Shown piece after piece: positions 58,471-64,000 of a stretch of 64,000 bases of DNA. Under the pieces are notes generated by a model, which ran no database searches, was not told where the DNA came from, and saw only the letters and a program-made list of their open reading frames with translations. Position numbers and translations under genes: made by a program. Source of the stretch: Ochotona curzoniae (Eukaryota; Chordata; Mammalia; Lagomorpha; Ochotonidae); the NCBI RefSeq assembly GCF_017591425.1, contig NW_024465369.1:30651501-30715500 (forward strand). Direction: 5' to 3'. Each line of letters starts with the position of its first letter. The stretch's first letter is position 1.

Positions 58471-59723
58471 ACTCGTACACTCAGGAAATGAAGAAGCAAA
58501 CGGGAACAGGAATTCTAAAGCTGCCATGGGGGATGTGTTTCCAAGGCCATGATGAGTGGTGACAGGACCCTCTTCCAGGGCACTGCCCCTATCTCCTTCT
58601 CCCATTTCTCCTCTGTTTATAGCCCCCAAAACTGGATTAAGACAATTAGTAAGGGTGCAGGGGGACTGGCAAGACAGCAATAAGAACTTTAATCTGAAAT
58701 TTTTCAACTTGCCAATAGCCCATTTTAAATTCAAACTAACTGTAGGGCGAACTTGGGACTATAAAAAAATCTACTAAAGCTTGGGTGGAAAAGAGCAGTT
58801 TCAGGTCCTAGAGTGAAGTTCTTGCTGGTGAAGCACAGAATGTGAGACAGGAGTGACACTCTGATGAGGAATTGGGAATGACTGAATCACTTCTTCATTC
58901 ACAATGGAGGGAGGGCTCTCCACCTGTCTTTTTTCAAGTATGAGAAGGCCTTTGCTCAATTTTAGTTAATTCCTCATAGACACAGTGGTGCCACCACAGT
59001 TTTATTTAAGTCACTTTTTATAACCTTAGTTTTATTAGAGCAAGATATACTCATGTTGATTACATGATCTATTATATTATTCTTATTGTTTAATTGGTGC
59101 CCCATGTGAAACATTGAACCTGAAGCTATGTATCTTCCATCTCAGCTTTCTTTGATAAGTAGAGTTTGTTTTAAAATTTAAGTCACATATTGGTTATTGA
59201 TTGTTGGTTAGTCTTCATTACTGCTAATGAAAACGCATTGACCTGCCTTGCAGCCTGAAAGGTAAATCAGAATAAAAGTAGATGAAAAGCAGGAATGAGT
59301 TATTTCCCTCTCCAGAATCTAACTCTCGCTGAACTGTTCTGAGAATGAGTTATCCATGTAAAGATTTGTGCATCATCCATTCCACAAGTGCCAAGAAGAT
59401 TGCTGGCAGAGGCGTCGTCACTCAGAAATGCTGGCTGCAGAATGAGAAGGGTACAGAAGGGAAAGGGCTGGAGAATTAAGCACCAAGCACTTCAAAGCTT
59501 TTTTCTGGTTGTTTTAATATGGGATGAATGTGAGTTTAGCACCAGCCTTCCTGGATTCAGCCTGTTTTGGCTGGAAACCATGATAAGAAGCTTCTGAGGA
59601 GGGGCTGGCAAGAAACCAGTTGAAGAGGCTCATTGCTGCCTGTATCTTCCAAAAACAGCAAGACCATTTCTTTCCCTTCAGCAAAAATCCTGAAAGGAGA
59701 TATATCTATGAATTTACCTATGA

Positions 59724-59768
59724 ATTTATCAATAAGAGAGGGAGAGAGAGAGAGAGAGGGAGAGAGAT
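59724..59768 (+). repeat. (GA)n simple repeat, perhaps SINE-derived
   Basis: Interrupted GA run. The left flank (ATTTACCTATGAATTTATCAA) and right flank could be a ruined minus-strand SINE, but the match is weak. Confidence 0.6.
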
Positions 59769-60589
59769 TCATTATTCCACAGACCATAGCTCCAAACAGC
59801 CACATCACAGGATTATTTTCCATTGGCAAACATTCCAACTTAGAAAAGTGAAAACTTCTGCATTTGCCATTTGGGACACAGGCTTCTTACAAAAGTAATG
59901 TTTTCTCTAGGGAGGAATTGAGCCATGAACATCTGTTAAAAAGAAAGCTGCTGAGGGCCTGACCCTGTAAACCCACGTGGGTGCCCTTGACAAATTTCTA
60001 ACACGCTCACAGGCAGAACGAGATCCTTCCATCACAGGGAGCGCAGAGACTGCATCCTACACCCCCTCCTCCTGGCAGCGTGCCATTGCCTTCACTTCTG
60101 ACTTGCAGAGTCATCTGCCAAGATTCCCAAAATAGTCATTAGGGTGCTAAATGCAAGAATAGATGATTAGCTAATGCTAGCTTGCTTTACTTGGGTTATT
60201 TGAAGGCATATTCTAAAACTCTTTGTGGTCATCAGCAAGTTGCAGGCAGAGAGACAAAGAAAACGATTGTGCTGTTCAGGAAGGCTGTGTCTAATTCACT
60301 CTAGCCCTGCAGGTTAGGTTGGTGACACATGACAGCAGAGACCCTCCTTTTTCGCTTTTACATGCACTTAATCCCCTCACTCTACCTACCTTCTGGCACC
60401 TCACTGTCACATAAATGCCTTGAAAAGAGACTGAGGACATGTTCCATGTGCACACAGCTGCAGCTGCGAATGGCTAAAAGCTATGCTGATTCAGCAAGCA
60501 CAATGAAGGGGTGACTTTGTCGCACAAAACTCCAACAGCAGCCTCCTCCCCACAGCTTCAGAGACAGGATAGAGTGTTTATGCAAGTAG

Positions 60590-60790
60590 ATTCCCCAGCA
60601 AGCCTAGGTCCAAATTCTGGTTCCACCACTTCTTTCCTGTGTGCTCTTAGGTGAGTGATTCACTAAACACTGTGCCTTGATGATTCTCTCCATGAAATGG
60701 GTGGAAAGGTGTGTCTACCCCATTGGGAGGGTTCACTGGTTAGGCAAGAAAATTCACTGAGAAGAGTGGCAGGCATATTAGGCCTCCAGC
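60590..60790 (+). mobile_element. MIR SINE
   Basis: TCTGGTTCCACCACTTC, TGTGTGCTCTTAGGTGAG, CTCTCCATGAAATGGG follow MIR order on the plus strand. GAAGAGTGGCAGGCATATTAG fits the 3' end. Confidence 0.7.
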
Positions 60791-60999
60791 AAATACTGCC
60801 GCCTTCTTCTGATGTGCTCAGAATGCAGGTTGGGCATTACAGTGGTGATGCAGCACATCTGTATGGGGACACTATTTGGATGTGCACTTCTCATGTGCAG
60901 GGCTATTGGAATGCCAACCTGAATACTGACCTATAGACCATACTACTGCACTGACACACATTTCTTTCATTTATTTGCTTGTTTATTTGTTTGTTTTAT

Positions 61000-62800
61000 T
61001 TGGGACATCTGCTGTCTTCCCTAATCCTGGAAACTGTTCTAACAGAAAGTGGGAGAAAGGTTGAACAGGCAACACTGCAGCCACAGCATGGGATCACAGG
61101 CAGTTGAGAGCAGTGAGCCAGGAGCTGGGGCTTCGGAGACCATGGTGGACATCTAACACAAGAATCCAGGCCTGGAACTTGCTGAAGGGAGTGGCACAAG
61201 TGACTGCAAACAAAGAATTTGATACCAACTGCAATCACTAAAGTCAAATTGTAGATCTGTGGATGACACAGCTTAAAAACCTGCCCTAAGGAGAAGAATT
61301 TGCTAACCAGAATTGCAATGACCAAGAACAAAAGAAGAGACAAAGGCACAATGAATATTACTGAAGACTCCCAGACAAAGGAGCAAAAGCCTTTGCCTAC
61401 CTCAGAGTTAACTAAGGAATACATTGAGAAAATGGAGAATAAATAATTTTTTTAAAAGATTTATTTTATTTTTCATTGGAAAGGCGGATATACAGAGAGG
61501 AGAGACAGAGAGGAAGATCTTCCGACCGATCTCTCATTCCCCAAGTAAGCGCAACGGCCGATGCCGATCTGAAGCCAGGAGCCTCTTCCAGGTCTACCAC
61601 GCGGGTGCAGGGTCCTAAAGCTTTGGGCCGTCCTCGACTGCTTTCCCGGGCCACAGGCAGGGAGCTGGAAAGGAAGTGGAGCTGCCGGGATTAGAACCGG
61701 CGCCCATATGTGGCAGGGAGCTGGATGGGAAGTGGAGCTGCTGGTATTAGAACCGGCGCCCATATGGGATCCCGGGCATGCAAGGCAAGGACCTTAACCA
61801 CTGCACCACTGTGCTGGGCCCCCAAATAATTTTTTTAAAACTTGTTATAAAGCTTCTTACCGATACCAAGAAGCACATACAAGAGTTTAAGAAATTTAAA
61901 GAATATGTCACACGAGAAATAGCAATACTGAAATATAATCAAGCCAAATTATTGGAAATGAAGAATGCAATAAAGCAATTTAAGAATTCAGTGGAAAGTC
62001 TCAATAAGAGAATGAATGAAGCAGAAGAAAGGAGCTCAAAATTGGAAGATAGTTCTTGTCACAGTGGGGCAATAATCAAAAAGCTGGAAGCAGAGCTGGA
62101 TCAAGCTATTCAAGAATTAACAGACATTATTAACAGTCAAATATAAGAGTTATGGAAGTTTCAGAAGGTACGGAAAGAGAAGCTGGGTTTAAAGGTGTAT
62201 TCAATGAAATGATAAATGAAAACTTTTCTAATATGGAGAAAGAATTGGGAAACAACAAACAGGAAGGGCACAGAACTCCTAATAGAGTTGACCAAAAGTG
62301 ATCTTCACTACAACACAAGATAATCTAACTCTCTTCAGTTGTACATAAGGAAAAAAATCCTTAAATATAGTGGGAAAAAAAATTGACCTATATAAAGAAA
62401 CCCCAATCAGATTCATGGCTGATCTCTCAAAGGAAACTCTACAGGTCAGAAGAGAATGGAGCAACATATCCCAGGTTCTAAAAGCAAAAAGTTTTCGGCC
62501 CAGAATAACATACCCAGCAAAACGTTCCTTTGTCTTTGAAAAAAACAAAAAACAACCAAACAAACAAACCAACAAACAAAAAACCTCAGACAATTCTGCC
62601 ACATACTTCTAAAGCACGTGTATGTAAAAGGAGGGCTGCCAATACGAGATAGGCTGTGGCAGTTGAATCTATTTAGGCCTCTTTCTTATCATGCCTAAGA
62701 GATCTGAAGGGATGTATTGGAACTCGGGCAGAGATGGACAAATCAAAGCAAGAAGAGCCCAGGACCCTTTCCCTCGCTTGTCACCAAAACCCAACTTCTC
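61000..62800 (+). mobile_element. HAL1-like (ORF1-only L1) relic, split by a SINE
   Basis: Three pieces of an L1-type ORF1 lie in order. An N-terminal piece starts at ATG 61318 (MTKNKRRDKGTMNITED) and runs to about 61440. A coiled-coil-like piece lies at about 61846-62143 (RMNEAEERSSKLEDS). A C-terminal piece lies at about 62390-62545, with the conserved ETLQVRREWSNI and PRITYPAK motifs. A SINE interrupts the first two, and frameshifts and stops break the rest. No ORF2 endonuclease or reverse transcriptase follows in the next kilobase, which fits HAL1, a known ORF1-only L1 derivative, better than a normal L1. The outer limits are uncertain. It cannot encode a working protein. Confidence 0.7.
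61458..61823 (-). mobile_element. Recent C-type SINE with internal duplication
   Basis: An exact 17-bp target duplication, AAATAATTTTTTTAAAA, lies at 61441-61457 and 61824-61840. The body contains a 55-bp segment twice in tandem (61656-61710 and 61712-61766, four differences), making the element about 55 bp longer than other copies. It splits the HAL1-like relic. Confidence 0.95.
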
Positions 62801-63102
62801 TTTTCCTTAGTGAATTCCATTATGTTTATTGCACACCATCCTCTGTTAGTTGTCTTTTTTACTTTTGGCCTCTGAGACACTGTGCACCTGTAACAACACT
62901 CTGAAAGCAAAACAGGATTCCAAGGAAGAGGATGTGCCTCTTGTCAGAACCCACGTGGCTTTGTGTAGGAGACAATGGGTGAGCAAACTATAGGTTCTTG
63001 CCCATGACTGTCTCCAGCTCCGTGTATTGGGATATCTTGGAGAATTATGGGTCCTTTTGGGTAACAATCACATTCTTAGTATGTATCAAAAGATTGTTTA
63101 AC

Positions 63103-63262
63103 AGGGCCAGCATTGTGGCACAGTGGGTTAAGCCATCTCCTTTGATGTTGGCATTCCTTATTTATTTGCAATGTGAATTGGAGTCCTGGCTGCTCTATTA
63201 GCCGATGCAAGATCTCTGACTCTCCCTTTCTTACTGTCAGTCTGTCTTTCAAGAAAATAAAG
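63103..63262 (+). mobile_element. C-type SINE with large internal deletion
   Basis: A good head (GGGCCAGCATTGTGGCACAG, GTGGGTTAAGCC) joins directly to the 3' CT/tail part (CTGACTCTCCCTTTC, TGTCTTTCAAGAAAATAAAG). About half the body is missing. Confidence 0.82.
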
Positions 63263-63467
63263 TGATTTTTAGAAAAGAATTTGGTTTGTGCCAGCACTTT
63301 GAGCCGAACACTATAAACACATTACATTCTGTGCTTTGTCTGTTTCTTTCTAGAAAGCATGGAGAAAGGGAAAGCCCTAAAAAAAACACCTTGCTTGGCA
63401 AAGGACTAAGACAGGATTTATGTGTTCAGCTCTTCCAAAGTACTAGAAAGCCGTGAGCTCTGATAAC

Positions 63468-63606
63468 ACATTCATCCATTCACTCTCATGACATTTATCC
63501 TGTGTGTCTACTGCACACCAGCACCATTCTAGAACTAGGCATACAGCAATAAACAATGTAATTCTTAACCTTCCTGGAGTCATTTGCATTCCAGCGGTGT
63601 TCACAG
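63468..63606 (+). mobile_element. L2 LINE fragment
   Basis: CACCAGCACCATTCTAGAAC, CATACAGCAATAAACAATG and CTTCCTGGAGTCATTTGCATTCCAG follow the order of the L2 3' end. Confidence 0.6.
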
Positions 63607-63669
63607 GAGTGCACTAAAAATTTACAGTATGATATAAGACAGTTCTAAGTGCCAGTGCACAAATAAAGC

Positions 63670-64000
63670 TGTAATAGCTTCAAAAATTAAAAACATAGCG
63701 ATACAGCAGCCCCACTACTGGGTATATATCTAAGGGAAATGAAATCACTTGACCAGGAGACAAGTGATTTGTCCTCCCATGTTCATGGCAGCACTATCTA
63801 TAATAGCTAAGAAATGGAAACAACATTGGCATCCATCTACTGAGGAATGAATGCAGAAAATGTGGTACATGTAACTAATGGATTATTATTCAGCCTTGAA
63901 AAAGAATGAATTCTTGCTATTTGTAGCAACATGGATGGAACTATAGGCCATTGTGTTAAGTGAGATAAGTCAGGACTGCATGAACTCACCCCTATGTGGA
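63670..64000 (+). mobile_element. L1 3'-end fragment, runs off the window
   Basis: CCCCACTACTGGGTATATATC, CATGTTCATGGCAGCACTATC, GGATTATTATTCAGCCTTG and GTTAAGTGAGATAAGTCAG are in the order of the L1 ORF2 end and 3' UTR. It is 5'-truncated and continues past base 64000. Confidence 0.88.

Larger units (their letters stand above)
52614..64000 (+). other. NOSTRIN: NOSTRIN intron 2 (5' part)
   Basis: The remaining 11.4 kb contain SINEs, MIR, L2, L1 and HAL1-like relics and microsatellites but no sequence I can match to later NOSTRIN exons, so they are read as one intron continuing past the window. Unlisted parts (52620-53470, 54510-55980, 56400-57660, 57705-58410, 58475-59720, 59780-60590, 62800-63100) show nothing I can identify. 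Confidence 0.75.

Noticed and set aside
60996..61424. 142-codon minus-strand open frame with hydrophobic stretches
   Set aside because: It is antisense to the 5' part of the HAL1-like relic. The hydrophobic run comes from reading lysine/glutamate-rich ORF1 sequence backwards.
63350..63456. Possible next NOSTRIN exon after TTCTTTCTAG at 63354
   Set aside because: The following codons do not resemble the expected F-BAR continuation, and no matching donor in the right phase follows.

Overview
The window is mammalian nuclear DNA. It has short exons with GT/AG splice sites in long introns, abundant tRNA-derived SINEs, and L1, MIR and L2 relics. The SINEs are lagomorph C-type elements: a tRNA-like head ending in a GGTTCTAATCCC-type B box, then a CT-rich stretch and an AATAAAAATAAATCTTT-type tail. 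Their subfamily wording looks more like pika (Ochotona) than rabbit, which is an inference. No bacterial, phage or CRISPR content is present.

Two genes on the + strand, in the order known from human 2q24.3, give the gene content. Positions 1 to about 24,870 hold the 3' end of CERS6 (ceramide synthase 6): intron, the exon with the last membrane helix (15980-16136), a 24-nt in-frame cassette exon (16716-16739), the terminal coding exon (19408-19560), and a roughly 5.3-kb 3' UTR free of SINEs, ending near an AATAAA at 24847. Roughly 24.9-43.9 kb is intergenic and crowded with SINEs. NOSTRIN (nitric oxide synthase trafficking protein) begins at 44053 with a 9-codon coding exon. An 8.4-kb intron follows, then the second coding exon at 52528-52613 (start of the F-BAR domain), then intron to the window end. 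The two genes do not form a pathway; they are neighbours. CERS6 makes C14/C16 ceramides in the ER, and NOSTRIN controls eNOS trafficking at endothelial membranes.

The mobile-element layer is the most unusual part. (1) A 3.2-kb non-coding retroelement (8965-12177) has a 9-bp target-site duplication and an A-rich tail, with a CpG-rich head, a degenerate tandem array of about 60-90-bp units, and an L1-like 3' end. (2) Five same-strand SINEs at 35831-37541 are each separated by a copy of the same short target sequence, as if one site had been hit repeatedly. (3) An ORF1-only L1 relic (HAL1-like, about 61.0-62.8 kb) is split by a recent SINE with a perfect 17-bp target duplication and an internal 55-bp duplication. 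(4) Four related copies of a short, possibly palindrome-ended repeat are present, two of them back to back.

Most open reading frames in the window are chance frames or lie inside SINEs. No further protein-coding gene could be supported.
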